This document shows, piece by piece, positions 49,264 through 57,254 of a stretch of 64,000 nt of DNA. This DNA is from Streptomyces cinerochromogenes (GTDB taxonomy: Bacteria > Actinomycetota > Actinomycetes > Streptomycetales > Streptomycetaceae). Location: contig NZ_BMRM01000008.1 in NCBI RefSeq assembly GCF_014648635.1, positions 62,001 to 126,000 on the forward strand, in the 5' to 3' direction. Each line of letters begins with the position of its first letter. Positions within the stretch are counted from its first letter, which is position 1. A program made the translations under genes and the position numbers. The notes under the pieces were generated by a model. It was not told the DNA's origin, ran no database searches, and was given only the letters and a program-made list of their open reading frames with translations.

Positions 49264-50493
49264 TTACCAGGTCACCGGGAGTTCCAGCATCCCCTGGATC
49301 GTGTCGCCGGGTTTGAAGGGAATCTCCTCCGCCGGGACGGCCGGCCTGAGTCCGGGCAGCCGGGTGAAGAGGCTGCCGAGGGCGATCTCCAGTTCCGCGC
49401 GGGCCAGGTTCTGGCCCAGGCACTGGTGGATGCCGAACCCGAACGCGATGTGGTGGCGGTCGGGGCGGTGGAAGTCCAGGGCGTCGGGGTCGTCGTAGAC
49501 GGAGGTGTCGCGGTTGATCACCGACGTGGAGAAGAGCACGCCGTCGCCGGCCCGGATCGTGGTCCCGGCGATCTCGATGTCCTCCAGCGCCACCCGCTGC
49601 AGCCCCTCCGCGATGGACAGCATCCGCATCAGCTCCTCCACGGCGGCGGGCAGCAGCGAGGGGTCGGCGCGCAGCTCGGCCAGCCGGTCGGGGTGCTGGA
49701 GCAGGGTGTAGGTGCCGAGGGAGATCATGTTGGCCGTGGTCTCGTGGCCGGCGACCAGCAGGATGATGGCGAGCGACACGGCGTCGGTGCGGTCCAGCTC
49801 ACCCGTGCGGAGCCGTTGGTGGACCAGCTCGTCGAGGATGCCGTCGCCGGGCTCGGCCTCCTTGGCCTTGGCGTCGATCAGCCCGCCGAGGTACTCCTCC
49901 AGCCGCTCGCGGGCGGCCACGGTGTCGGCGCCGGTCGGGCCGCGCAGCAGCCTGCGGGACTGCTCCTCGAAGAACTCGTGGTCGGCGTAGGGCACTCCGA
50001 GCAGGCCGCAGATCACCATGGAGGGCACGGGCAGCGCGAAGGCGGAGACCAGCTCGGCGGGCGGTCCCTGGGCGATCATCGTGTCCAGCAGTCCGTCCAC
50101 GATCCGCTGGATCCAGGGGCGCAGGGCCGCCGCCCGCTTCACGGTGAACGACGGGATCAGCATCCGCCGCTGCCGGTGGTGCTCGGGGTCGTCCAGGCCG
50201 AGCAGGGCCACCCTGCGGTTGCGGGCCGCCTCGAACCGGGGCGTGGGCACGGGGAAACCGGGGCGGCGGCGCTCGGTGGACAGCCGGGGGTCGGCGAGCA
50301 GGGCACGGGCGGTGGTGTGGGCGGTGACCGCCCAGACCTCGCGGCCGTCGTAGAGGGTGACGCGGGACAGGGGTCGCCCGTCGCGCAGCGGGTCGTAGCC
50401 GGTGGGCGGGTGGTAGGGGCAGGTGCGGTCCTGGGGGAAGGCGACGGGGCCGGCCGGGGCAGCCGGGCCAGTGGTGTCCGTCAGTTCCGTCAT
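49264..50493 (-). CDS. Cytochrome P450, CYP105-like
   Basis: A 409-aa soluble P450. Motifs: I-helix AGHETT (249-254), EELMR (ExxR, 286-290), and FGFGIHQCLGQNLARAELE with Cys358, typical of CYP105 enzymes, which hydroxylate xenobiotics and secondary metabolites. ATG 50493 has GAGG 7 nt upstream. Upstream, a perfect 8-bp inverted repeat (50538-50556) sits in the promoter and predicts repression. Its partner ferredoxin follows directly. Confidence 0.94.
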   Translation of the reverse strand: MTELTDTTGPAAPAGPVAFPQDRTCPYHPPTGYDPLRDGRPLSRVTLYDGREVWAVTAHTTARALLADPRLSTERRRPGFPVPTPRFEAARNRRVALLGLDDPEHHRQRRMLIPSFTVKRAAALRPWIQRIVDGLLDTMIAQGPPAELVSAFALPVPSMVICGLLGVPYADHEFFEEQSRRLLRGPTGADTVAARERLEEYLGGLIDAKAKEAEPGDGILDELVHQRLRTGELDRTDAVSLAIILLVAGHETTANMISLGTYTLLQHPDRLAELRADPSLLPAAVEELMRMLSIAEGLQRVALEDIEIAGTTIRAGDGVLFSTSVINRDTSVYDDPDALDFHRPDRHHIAFGFGIHQCLGQNLARAELEIALGSLFTRLPGLRPAVPAEEIPFKPGDTIQGMLELPVTW

Positions 50494-50537
50494 GGAAAGA
50501 CCTCGCAGACGAAGAAGTGCGTCGTGCCGATCTTCAT

Positions 50538-50556
50538 TAGATGCCCCAGGCATCTA
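50538..50556. promoter_or_regulatory. Perfect inverted repeat TAGATGCC-CCA-GGCATCTA in the P450 promoter
   Basis: Two 8-bp arms with a 3-bp spacer, 45-63 bp upstream of the P450 ATG. The shape and size fit a MarR- or GntR-type operator. No such regulator gene is in the neighbourhood. Confidence 0.75.
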
Positions 50557-50732
50557 TGGGTCGACGTCAAGTTCGGCCACTTCGGTGACCTTCGTCATCT
50601 GGCCGAAGTACCCCGGTTGGGACGATCGGATCCGGCCACCGCCCGTTCGGCGCGCAAGGGATCTTTTCCCGTCCGGGCGGGCAGTGATCGGGTGGCACGG
50701 ATTCGTTGGACCGAGGAAAGGAAGCAGGACCC

Positions 50733-51182
50733 ATGCCTCTTGAGGGCGAGTACGAGCCCAGCCCGACGCAGTGGGTGCGCGAGCAGGTCGAGCTGTACGA
50801 GAGCTCCGGCGGGACGAAGGGGACGACGCTGCTCGACACCGGGATGCCGGTGATCGTGCTGACCACGCGGGGCGCGAAGAGCGGGAAGATCCGCAAGACA
50901 CCGCTGATGCGGGTGGAGCACGAGGGCCGGTACGCGGCGGTCGCCTCCCTGGGCGGCGCGCCCAAGCACCCGGTCTGGTACTTCAACGTGAAGTCGGACC
51001 CGCACGTCGAGCTGCAGGACGGGCCGGAGAAGCGGGACATGCGGGCCCGCGAGGTCACGGGGGCGGAGAAGGCCGAGTGGTGGGAGCGGGCGGTGGCCGC
51101 GTACCCGCCCTACGCCGACTACCAGGAGAAGACCTCCCGGGAGATCCCGGTCTTCGTGCTGGAGCCGCTCGACGAGAGCTGA
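50733..51182 (+). CDS. Deazaflavin (F420)-dependent nitroreductase/quinone-reductase-like protein
   Basis: A 149-aa protein of the DUF385/Ddn-like split-barrel family, recognised by VIVLTTRGAKSGKIRKTPLMRV (F420-phosphate site) and YAAVASLGGAPKHPVWYFNV. Such enzymes use reduced F420 to reduce quinones or nitro compounds. ATG 50733 follows AAAGGAAG. It is transcribed divergently from the P450, sharing a 239-bp region with the palindromic operator, so it may be co-regulated with it. Confidence 0.9.
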   Translation: MPLEGEYEPSPTQWVREQVELYESSGGTKGTTLLDTGMPVIVLTTRGAKSGKIRKTPLMRVEHEGRYAAVASLGGAPKHPVWYFNVKSDPHVELQDGPEKRDMRAREVTGAEKAEWWERAVAAYPPYADYQEKTSREIPVFVLEPLDES

Positions 51183-51261
51183 TTCCGGCCGGACACCGCC
51201 CCGTTTCAGAAAAATCTGTTTCCGGGGCGTGTGAACCGGATTCCGGGCGGGCACTCGTGCG

Positions 51262-52407
51262 TCAGGCCCCGCCGCGTTCCCCCGTCGCGGCGGGGCCCTG
51301 TCGTGCCTCGCCCGCCGGCCGGTCGGTGACGTCCAGGAAGATCTGGCCGACGTCGGGGAACATCCGGGTCAGGGACCGCTTGATGCGTACGGCGACCTCC
51401 TCGACACGCTCGCTGTCCAGGCCCGGCACCAGGTCGACGCGGACGGCCACCAGGGCGCAGTCGAGGCCCATCTTCATGGTGAACACCGCCTCCACGCTGT
51501 CGATCTCCGGCTGCGCCCGCAGCAGCGCCCGGATCCTGCCGGTCAGCTCCGGGTCGGCGGCCTCCCCGATCAGCTGGGCCCGGGCGTCGCGGCCCAGCCG
51601 GTAGGCGACGTAGACCAGCAGCAGGCCGATCGCCAGCGAGGCGGAGGCCTCCCAGACCACCTGCCCGGTCGCCATGTGCAGGCCCATCCCGATGAGGGCC
51701 AGGGTCACGCCGAGCACCGCGGTGCCGTCCTCGGCGACCACCGTGCGCAGCGCGGGATCGCGCAGGGCGCCGAGGCCGCCGCCCTGCCGGCGCACCTGGT
51801 GCAGCGCCCGCAGCAGCGAGACCCCCTCGGCGACCAGGGCCACCCCGAGCACGATCAGGCCCGCCACATAGCCGCTGAACTTCTCCTCCGCGCCACCGCG
51901 GAGGGCCTCCACGCCCTGGAAGAAGGAGAAGCAGCCGCCCATGACGAAGATGCCCACGGCGGCGAGCAGGGACCAGAAGAAGCGCTCCTTGCCGTAGCCG
52001 AAGGGGTGCCGGGCGTCGGCGGGGCGGCGGCTGCGGCGCAGCGCGGCCAGCAGGAAGACCTCGTTGAGGCTGTCGGCGACCGAGTGCGCGGCCTCCGAGA
52101 GCAGCGCGGGCGAGCCCGCGAGGACTCCCCCGGCCGCCTTGGCGACGGCGATCACCAGATTGGCGCCGAGGGCCACGAGGACGGTGACCCGGGTGTGCCG
52201 GTCGGCCCGGGCGTCGGCCGCGGTACCGGAGGGCGCATGGGGCGGGGTACCGGCCGCGGTACCGGGAGGCGCGGGGGACGGGGCACCGTCCGGGGCGCCT
52301 GCTGGGGCATGGGCATCATCTGCGACGTCGGCCGTCCGGGCGGCCGTCTCCCGTTCCGAGGATGTCTCGCTCACCTTTGGCCGACTGCCCCCGACCGGAC
52401 GGCTCAC
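51262..52407 (-). CDS. Cation diffusion facilitator (CDF) family transporter
   Basis: A 381-aa divalent-metal/proton antiporter. A disordered Pro/Ala-rich N-terminus (about 1-70) is followed by six TM helices and a C-terminal ferredoxin-like metal domain (about 285-370). Metal site: SEAAHSVADSLNE (H-x3-D in TM2) and VVAEDGTAVLG (D in TM5), the set used by zinc- or iron-type members. Start is uncertain: GTG 52407 or GTG 52374, neither with a clear SD. The end of the gene contains a strong hairpin in its coding strand. Confidence 0.86.
   Translation of the reverse strand: MSRPVGGSRPKVSETSSERETAARTADVADDAHAPAGAPDGAPSPAPPGTAAGTPPHAPSGTAADARADRHTRVTVLVALGANLVIAVAKAAGGVLAGSPALLSEAAHSVADSLNEVFLLAALRRSRRPADARHPFGYGKERFFWSLLAAVGIFVMGGCFSFFQGVEALRGGAEEKFSGYVAGLIVLGVALVAEGVSLLRALHQVRRQGGGLGALRDPALRTVVAEDGTAVLGVTLALIGMGLHMATGQVVWEASASLAIGLLLVYVAYRLGRDARAQLIGEAADPELTGRIRALLRAQPEIDSVEAVFTMKMGLDCALVAVRVDLVPGLDSERVEEVAVRIKRSLTRMFPDVGQIFLDVTDRPAGEARQGPAATGERGGA
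51265..51297. terminator. Hairpin within the CDF C-terminal codons
   Basis: A perfect 12-bp stem (51265-51276 with 51286-51297) and a 9-nt loop. It could end the convergent F420-reductase transcript while encoding the last CDF residues. Confidence 0.55.
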
Positions 52408-52475
52408 ACCGTGCGGGCCGCGCCAAACGGGGAACGCGGGGGCGAGGAGGACTGGCGTGCGACGAGGAGGAGAGC

Positions 52476-53492
52476 ATGGGCGGCGACGGCAACAGCGCCT
52501 ACGGGCACCGGGCCTTCACCCGGTCCAGGAGCCACTTCACGGACCGGATCACCGCCGACGGCCGGGACGGCTGGCCGGTCGAGGCGGGCCATTACCGGCT
52601 GGTGGTCTCCCGCGCCTGCCCCTGGGCGAGCCGGGCGGTGATCTCACGCCGGCTGCTGGGACTGGAGGAGGCGCTGCCCATGGCGGTGGCCGATCCGGTC
52701 CAGGACGACCGCAGTTGGCGGTTCACCCTGGACCCCGGCGGCCGGGACCCGGTGCTCGGCATCCGGTTCCTGAGCGAGGCCTACGACCAGCGGGAGACCG
52801 GCTATCCGGGCGGGGTGAGCGTGCCCGCGGTGGTGGACATGCCGAGCGGACGGCTGGTCACCAACGACTACCAGCGGATCACCCTCGACCTGGCCACCGA
52901 GTGGGCGGCGCTGCACCGCGCCGGCGCGCCGGACCTGTACCCGTCGGACCGGCGCGAGGAGATCGACCGGGTGATGGCCGAGGTCTACGAGGACGTGAAC
53001 AACGGTGTGTACCGCGCCGGGTTCGCCACGCGGCAGGAGGAGTACGAGGAGGCGTGCGCGGCCGTGTTCCGGCGGCTGGAACTGCTCGGCGAGCGGCTGT
53101 CCGGACAGCGGTATCTGGTCGGCGACACCCTCACGGAAGCGGACATCCGGCTGTTCACCACGCTGGTCCGGTTCGACGCGGTGTACCACGGGCACTTCAA
53201 GTGCAATCGCTGGAAGCTGGCGGAGCACCCGGTGCTCTGGGCGTACGCGCGGGATCTGTTCCAGACCCCGGGCTTCGGCGACACGGTCGACTTCGACCAC
53301 ATCAAGCGGCACTACTACCAGGTGCACTCCGGCATCAACCCCACCGGCATCGTGCCGCTCGGCCCGGATCTCGCGGGCTGGCTGAGCCCGCACCACCGCG
53401 CCGGGCTGGGCGGCCGGCCGTTCGGGGACGGGACACCGCCGGGTCCGGTGCCCGCGGGCGAACGGGTGTCGCCGCAAGGACGCCCCGCATGA
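52476..53492 (+). CDS. Glutathione S-transferase family protein (xi-class, glutathionyl-hydroquinone reductase-like)
   Basis: A 338-aa protein of the Omega/Xi GST class. The CPWA motif (CPWASRAV; catalytic Cys ~ residue 48) is followed by the long C-terminal helical domain with VYEDVNNGVYRAGFA. Gram-positive actinomycetes lack glutathione and use mycothiol, so the thiol partner may be mycothiol; this is inference. ATG 52476 follows GAGGAGGAGAG. The upstream region is shared with the CDF gene, transcribed divergently. Confidence 0.88.
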   Translation: MGGDGNSAYGHRAFTRSRSHFTDRITADGRDGWPVEAGHYRLVVSRACPWASRAVISRRLLGLEEALPMAVADPVQDDRSWRFTLDPGGRDPVLGIRFLSEAYDQRETGYPGGVSVPAVVDMPSGRLVTNDYQRITLDLATEWAALHRAGAPDLYPSDRREEIDRVMAEVYEDVNNGVYRAGFATRQEEYEEACAAVFRRLELLGERLSGQRYLVGDTLTEADIRLFTTLVRFDAVYHGHFKCNRWKLAEHPVLWAYARDLFQTPGFGDTVDFDHIKRHYYQVHSGINPTGIVPLGPDLAGWLSPHHRAGLGGRPFGDGTPPGPVPAGERVSPQGRPA

Positions 53493-53520
53493 GGGACGCC
53501 TCACGAGGAAGTAGTCACCC

Positions 53521-53823
53521 ATGGTCAAGAACAAGAAGAAGAAGCTCCCTCTCGTCTACCAGCCGGTCGGATTCGTGCTCAGCTGGGCGGGCGGTGCGCT
53601 GGCCAGTATGGCCTTCCGCAAGGCGTGGACGGGCATCCGGCACGAGGAGGACGCGCCCGACGCGCTGGACCCGGACCGTGGCTGGGGCGAGATCCTGCTG
53701 GCCGCGGCGGTCCAGGGCGCGATCTTCGCGGTGGTGCGCAGCGCGGTGGACCGCACCGGTGCGAAGGCCATCGCCCGCTCGACGGGCGTATGGCCGGCCA
53801 CGGACAAGACCGGCCGCGACTGA
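53521..53823 (+). CDS. DUF4235 membrane protein
   Basis: A 100-aa protein with a Lys-rich N-terminus, two short hydrophobic helices (VYQPVGFVLSWAGGALASMA and ILLAAAVQGAIFAVVRSA) and the DUF4235 pattern. Function unknown. ATG 53521 with GAGGAAG upstream, 28 bp after the GST gene, probably co-transcribed. Confidence 0.88.
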   Translation: MVKNKKKKLPLVYQPVGFVLSWAGGALASMAFRKAWTGIRHEEDAPDALDPDRGWGEILLAAAVQGAIFAVVRSAVDRTGAKAIARSTGVWPATDKTGRD

Positions 53824-53836
53824 CCCCCTCGGCCCC

Positions 53837-53866
53837 GGCGCCGCGGCCCCCCCTCCCCGCGGCGCC
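53837..53866. terminator. Stem-loop between convergent DUF4235 and VOC genes
   Basis: A 10-bp perfect stem (53837-53846 with 53857-53866) with a C-rich 10-nt loop. Confidence 0.65.
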
Positions 53867-53901
53867 CCGGACCGCTTCCCCCGACGGCACCGTCGCGCCC
53901 T

Positions 53902-54294
53902 TCACCCTTGCTTGGGTGCCGTCCGGGGCAGGAGGCGCAGGGTGAAGGAGTGGCCGGCGGGGTCGGCGTAGGCGCGGTGTTCCTGGGGGCCCGTGGTGGT
54001 CCTCGTCTCGATGGGGCGACCGCCCAGGGACACCACGCGCCGCTCGGCCTCGTCCAAGTCGTCGACCAGGAAGTCGAGATGCAGCTGGAGGGAGTTCTCG
54101 GGGCGGGGCCAGCTGGGCGGGGTGGCGTTGATGTCGCGCCGGAAGGCCAGCCGGACCCCGTCGGCGCCGCGGACCTGCACCAGGTTGGCGGACGCGGCGG
54201 TCCGCTCGCCGTCCAGTAACCCGCGGTAGAACTCGGCGAGTTCCTCCGGCTCGGCGCAGTCCAGCACCACCATGCCCGCCTTCACCAGTGTCAT
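53902..54294 (-). CDS. VOC (glyoxalase/bleomycin-resistance-like) family protein
   Basis: A 130-aa two-module VOC fold protein (MTLVKAGMVVLDCAEPEELAEFY and the second strand-helix QLHLDFLVDDLDEAERRVVSLGG). Likely metal residues are His and Glu in the paired modules (LQLHLD, PEEL). Possible roles include glyoxalase, dioxygenase or antibiotic binding; no particular one is supported. ATG 54294 has GGGAGGA 4 nt upstream. Confidence 0.88.
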   Translation of the reverse strand: MTLVKAGMVVLDCAEPEELAEFYRGLLDGERTAASANLVQVRGADGVRLAFRRDINATPPSWPRPENSLQLHLDFLVDDLDEAERRVVSLGGRPIETRTTTGPQEHRAYADPAGHSFTLRLLPRTAPKQG

Positions 54295-54378
54295 GGGTCC
54301 TCCCGGGATCGAGGAAGTGTCCTCCAGGCCTCTCGGCCTGTGAGCCTCTTCCCACGCGGATATCCCGGGCCGCCGGAT

Positions 54379-54843
54379 TCAGTCGGCCGGCAGCCACTGC
54401 CCGTCGCGCATCAGCTCGCGCCCGCGCAGTTCGTTCTCCTCGCGCCACGCCTGGATCCGCTGCGGCAGGACCCTGAAGTACAGGTGGGGCGCGGCCAGTC
54501 GGCGCGGGTCGAAGCCGGTCTTCCCGGCGAACACCTCGGCGTCCTCCTCCGGCAGGTCCTCCGGCGTCACCGCCCGCACGACTCCGTCGACCAGGACGAC
54601 GTCCCGCGTGGGACCGATGCCGAGCCGGGCCCGGCCGGTGGCCACAAGGTTGCGGCCGGTGGGGCTGTCGGCCGCAGTGGCGAACAGCAGCGAGCTGCCG
54701 TCCCACACGAAGGACAGCGGGACGAGGTACGGGGCCGCGCAGTCGGGTCCGGCGGTGGCGACCCACGCGTCGACGTCGTTCTCCAGCCGGTGGAGGGTGT
54801 CCTTCTTGCGCTGCTCGGCGCTGCGGGCGGGGGGCGGGGTCAT
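54379..54843 (-). CDS. Pyridoxamine-5'-phosphate-oxidase-like (PPOX split barrel) protein
   Basis: A 154-aa split-barrel flavin/F420-binding protein (VATAGPDCAAPYLVPLSFVWDG, ADSPTGRNLVATGRARLGIG, DVVLVDGVVRAV). Members are F420- or FMN-dependent oxidoreductases. ATG 54843 is preceded by GAGGAGG. It is 32 bp downstream of the TetR gene and probably co-transcribed with it. Confidence 0.85.
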   Translation of the reverse strand: MTPPPARSAEQRKKDTLHRLENDVDAWVATAGPDCAAPYLVPLSFVWDGSSLLFATAADSPTGRNLVATGRARLGIGPTRDVVLVDGVVRAVTPEDLPEEDAEVFAGKTGFDPRRLAAPHLYFRVLPQRIQAWREENELRGRELMRDGQWLPAD

Positions 54844-54875
54844 GGCGTGCGGCCTCCTCGGAGTGATCGTTGCGA

Positions 54876-55607
54876 TCAGTGTGGCCGTGCGTCCCCGGTC
54901 CGCGCACGGAGCTGCCCCAGGCGTGTCCGGGCGGCGGCGAGGAACAGGTCCAGGGCGGCCGGGTAGGAGCTGGTACGCATGCTGGCGACGAGATGACGGG
55001 CGGTGGCGGCGATGTGCGGGTGGGTCTCGGCGGGCAGCCGGCCGTAGGTGGTCCGCCACACCTCCGCCTCGGCCTCGCGCGCGGCCCGCGGCAGGGCGGT
55101 GCCCGCGGAGTCGAGGGCACCGAAGGCGAGGGCCTGGTCCACGAACGCGTGGTAGATCCGCACCGCCTCCGCGTCCGGGAACCCGGCCCGGCGCAGCACA
55201 CCGAGGATGCTCTCCACGGCCTGGATCTCGTGCGCGCGGCCGGTGACGCGGTGGGCGCTGAGCGTCGCGGCCCGCGGATGGGCGAGGGCACCGGCGTGCA
55301 TGCGCAGCCCGAGGTCGCGCAGGTCGGCGGCCCAGTCGCCGGTGGGCCTCCAGGAGCGCAGGCTCCGGCCGATCAGTTCGTCGGCGACGGCGAGCATCAG
55401 GTCGTCGGTGTGCCGGAAGTACCGGTAGAGCGCGCTGGGGTCGGCGCCCAGGGCCCGGCCGAGGCGGCGCACGGAGAGGGCGTCGGCGCCGTGCTCCTCG
55501 ATCAGCCGCAGCGCGGTGCCGACGATCAGCTCGGCGGAGAGGACGACCCCCTGTTTCGTGGGGCGGCGGCGCTGCCGGGCGGCGGGCGGGACGACGCGGT
55601 CGCTCAT
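54876..55607 (-). CDS. TetR-family transcriptional regulator
   Basis: A 243-aa repressor. HTH: RLIEEHGADALSVRRLGRAL then GADPSALYRYFRHTDDL. The C-terminal ligand-binding domain is of TetR_C type (AGFPDAEAVRIYHAFVDQALAF). ATG 55607 follows AGGAGG. It is divergent from the amino-acid permease; it probably controls the permease-amidohydrolase pair and itself. Confidence 0.92.
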   Translation of the reverse strand: MSDRVVPPAARQRRRPTKQGVVLSAELIVGTALRLIEEHGADALSVRRLGRALGADPSALYRYFRHTDDLMLAVADELIGRSLRSWRPTGDWAADLRDLGLRMHAGALAHPRAATLSAHRVTGRAHEIQAVESILGVLRRAGFPDAEAVRIYHAFVDQALAFGALDSAGTALPRAAREAEAEVWRTTYGRLPAETHPHIAATARHLVASMRTSSYPAALDLFLAAARTRLGQLRARTGDARPH

Positions 55608-55733
55608 GGTGGCCTCCTGGGGCGGGTGCCCGGACCTTATGACAACACCGTTGACCTGTTAAGTCCCCCGGCAGTTTCATGTCCGCTCACCGGGGCCGAC
55701 CGGGGCCCCCGCGGCAGGAGCGGAGAGCCGGCC
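55608..55733. promoter_or_regulatory. Divergent promoter region, TetR / APC permease
   Basis: Contains GACAAC-ACC-GTTGAC (about 55641-55655), an imperfect inverted repeat. It overlaps TTGACC, a candidate -35 for the permease gene. It is the best candidate for the TetR operator in this space, but the repeat is imperfect. Confidence 0.4.
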
Positions 55734-57236
55734 ATGAACGACAGACCCCCCGCGGCGGACGATCCGGCGCGGCCCGCGCTGCGCAGGTCCCTGGGCGTGC
55801 TGGACGGCGTGGCCGTCGCCGCGTCCAGCACGGCGGCCACCACCAGCATCGGCATCGGACTCGGGGTCACCGCCGGAGTGGTCGGCCCGCATCTTCCGGC
55901 GATCATGCTGCTGGCCTTCCTGCCGGTGCTGGGCATCGCCGGCGCCTACGCCCGGCTCGACCGGGTGGAGCCGAACGCGGGCAACGGCTACGTATGGGTG
56001 GGCCGCTCGCTCAGTCCCTGGCTGGGCTTCACGGTCGGCTGGGTGAACCTGGTGGCGAGCGTGGCGTTCCTCGCCTACACCACAGCGGTCACCGGTTCGG
56101 CCCTGCTGCAGCTGGCCGGCCTGGCGGGCCTGCACCGGATCGGCCCGCTCGGCCTCGACCCGGACTCGACCGCCCAGACGACGGCCGTGGGTGTGCTGGT
56201 GCTGGCCGCGGTCACCGTGACCGCGGTGACCGGGGTGCGTACGGCGGCCCGGTTGCAGACCTGGCTGCTGGTCTTCGAGTACGCCGTCCTGCTCGGCTTC
56301 TGCGGCTACGGCGTCGTCACCGGACCGCACCCCTTCCGGCTGTCCTGGTTCGACCCGTTCGCCGTCCCCTCGGCGACCGCGCTGGCGCAGGGGCTGCTGC
56401 TGGCGGTGTTCTGCTACTGGGGGTTCGAGGCCGCGTTCACCGTCACCGAGGAGGTGCGCGCACCGCGGGACGCCTCACGGGCCGGGCTGATCACCCTGGT
56501 GACGATGCTCGGCCTGTTCCTGCTCGGCTCGGTCGCCTTCCAGCGGGTGCTGTCCGGGCCGGAGCTGGCCGGGCACGGCGCGCGGGGGCTGGCGTACTAC
56601 GGCGACCGGCTCGCCGGACAGCCGCTGGCCGCGCTGCCCCTGGTGGCGCTGATGTTCTCGGCCGTGGCCTCGCTGCAGGCCGGGGTCATCCCGACGGCCC
56701 GCGGGGCGTTCGCGATGAGCCGGGACCGTACGCTCGGGCCGGTGTGGTCCCGGGTCAGCGCCCGGTACGGGACCCCGGCGGCGGGCACGCTGCTGATCGG
56801 GGCGCTGGCGTTGACGGTGGCGGTGGGTGCCCTGGTGATCCCGCGCCTCGCCGACCTGATCACGGCGACGGTGAACGCGGTCGGGATCGTGGTCGCCCTG
56901 TCGTACGCGCTCACCGCGCTCGCCGCGGCCGTACGGTTCCGCTCGCTGCTGCGCACGGACCGGCGCCAGGCGCTGCGGGCGGTGGTGTCGCCCGCGCTGG
57001 GCGCGCTGGCCCTGCTGGCTCTCGGCGGCTACCTCGGCTGGTCCTTCTACACCTCCGCCGACCACCTGGAGGTCAGCGCGGACAACGGCTGGTTCCTGCT
57101 GCTCATGCCGCTTGTGATGATCGTGTCCGGGTTCTTCGTGGCCGGCTGGGCGAAGTGGGTGCGCAAGTCGCCGTACTTCACCACCGGTGCGGGCACCGAC
57201 GCCGACTCACCGAAGCTGCTCACCTCCTCCAACTGA
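55734..57236 (+). CDS. APC-superfamily amino-acid permease
   Basis: A 500-aa, 12-TM permease. TM1 has the APC helix break (AASSTAATTSIGIGLGVTAGVVGP); TM6 has GFEAAFTVTEEVRAPRDASR, typical for amino acid/polyamine/organocation transporters. The substrate is unknown. ATG 55734 with GGAGCGGAGAG upstream. The amidohydrolase starts 18 bp later, so uptake and hydrolysis of one compound is plausible. Confidence 0.9.
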   Translation: MNDRPPAADDPARPALRRSLGVLDGVAVAASSTAATTSIGIGLGVTAGVVGPHLPAIMLLAFLPVLGIAGAYARLDRVEPNAGNGYVWVGRSLSPWLGFTVGWVNLVASVAFLAYTTAVTGSALLQLAGLAGLHRIGPLGLDPDSTAQTTAVGVLVLAAVTVTAVTGVRTAARLQTWLLVFEYAVLLGFCGYGVVTGPHPFRLSWFDPFAVPSATALAQGLLLAVFCYWGFEAAFTVTEEVRAPRDASRAGLITLVTMLGLFLLGSVAFQRVLSGPELAGHGARGLAYYGDRLAGQPLAALPLVALMFSAVASLQAGVIPTARGAFAMSRDRTLGPVWSRVSARYGTPAAGTLLIGALALTVAVGALVIPRLADLITATVNAVGIVVALSYALTALAAAVRFRSLLRTDRRQALRAVVSPALGALALLALGGYLGWSFYTSADHLEVSADNGWFLLLMPLVMIVSGFFVAGWAKWVRKSPYFTTGAGTDADSPKLLTSSN

Positions 57237-57254
57237 CCGACCAGGAAAGGCATC

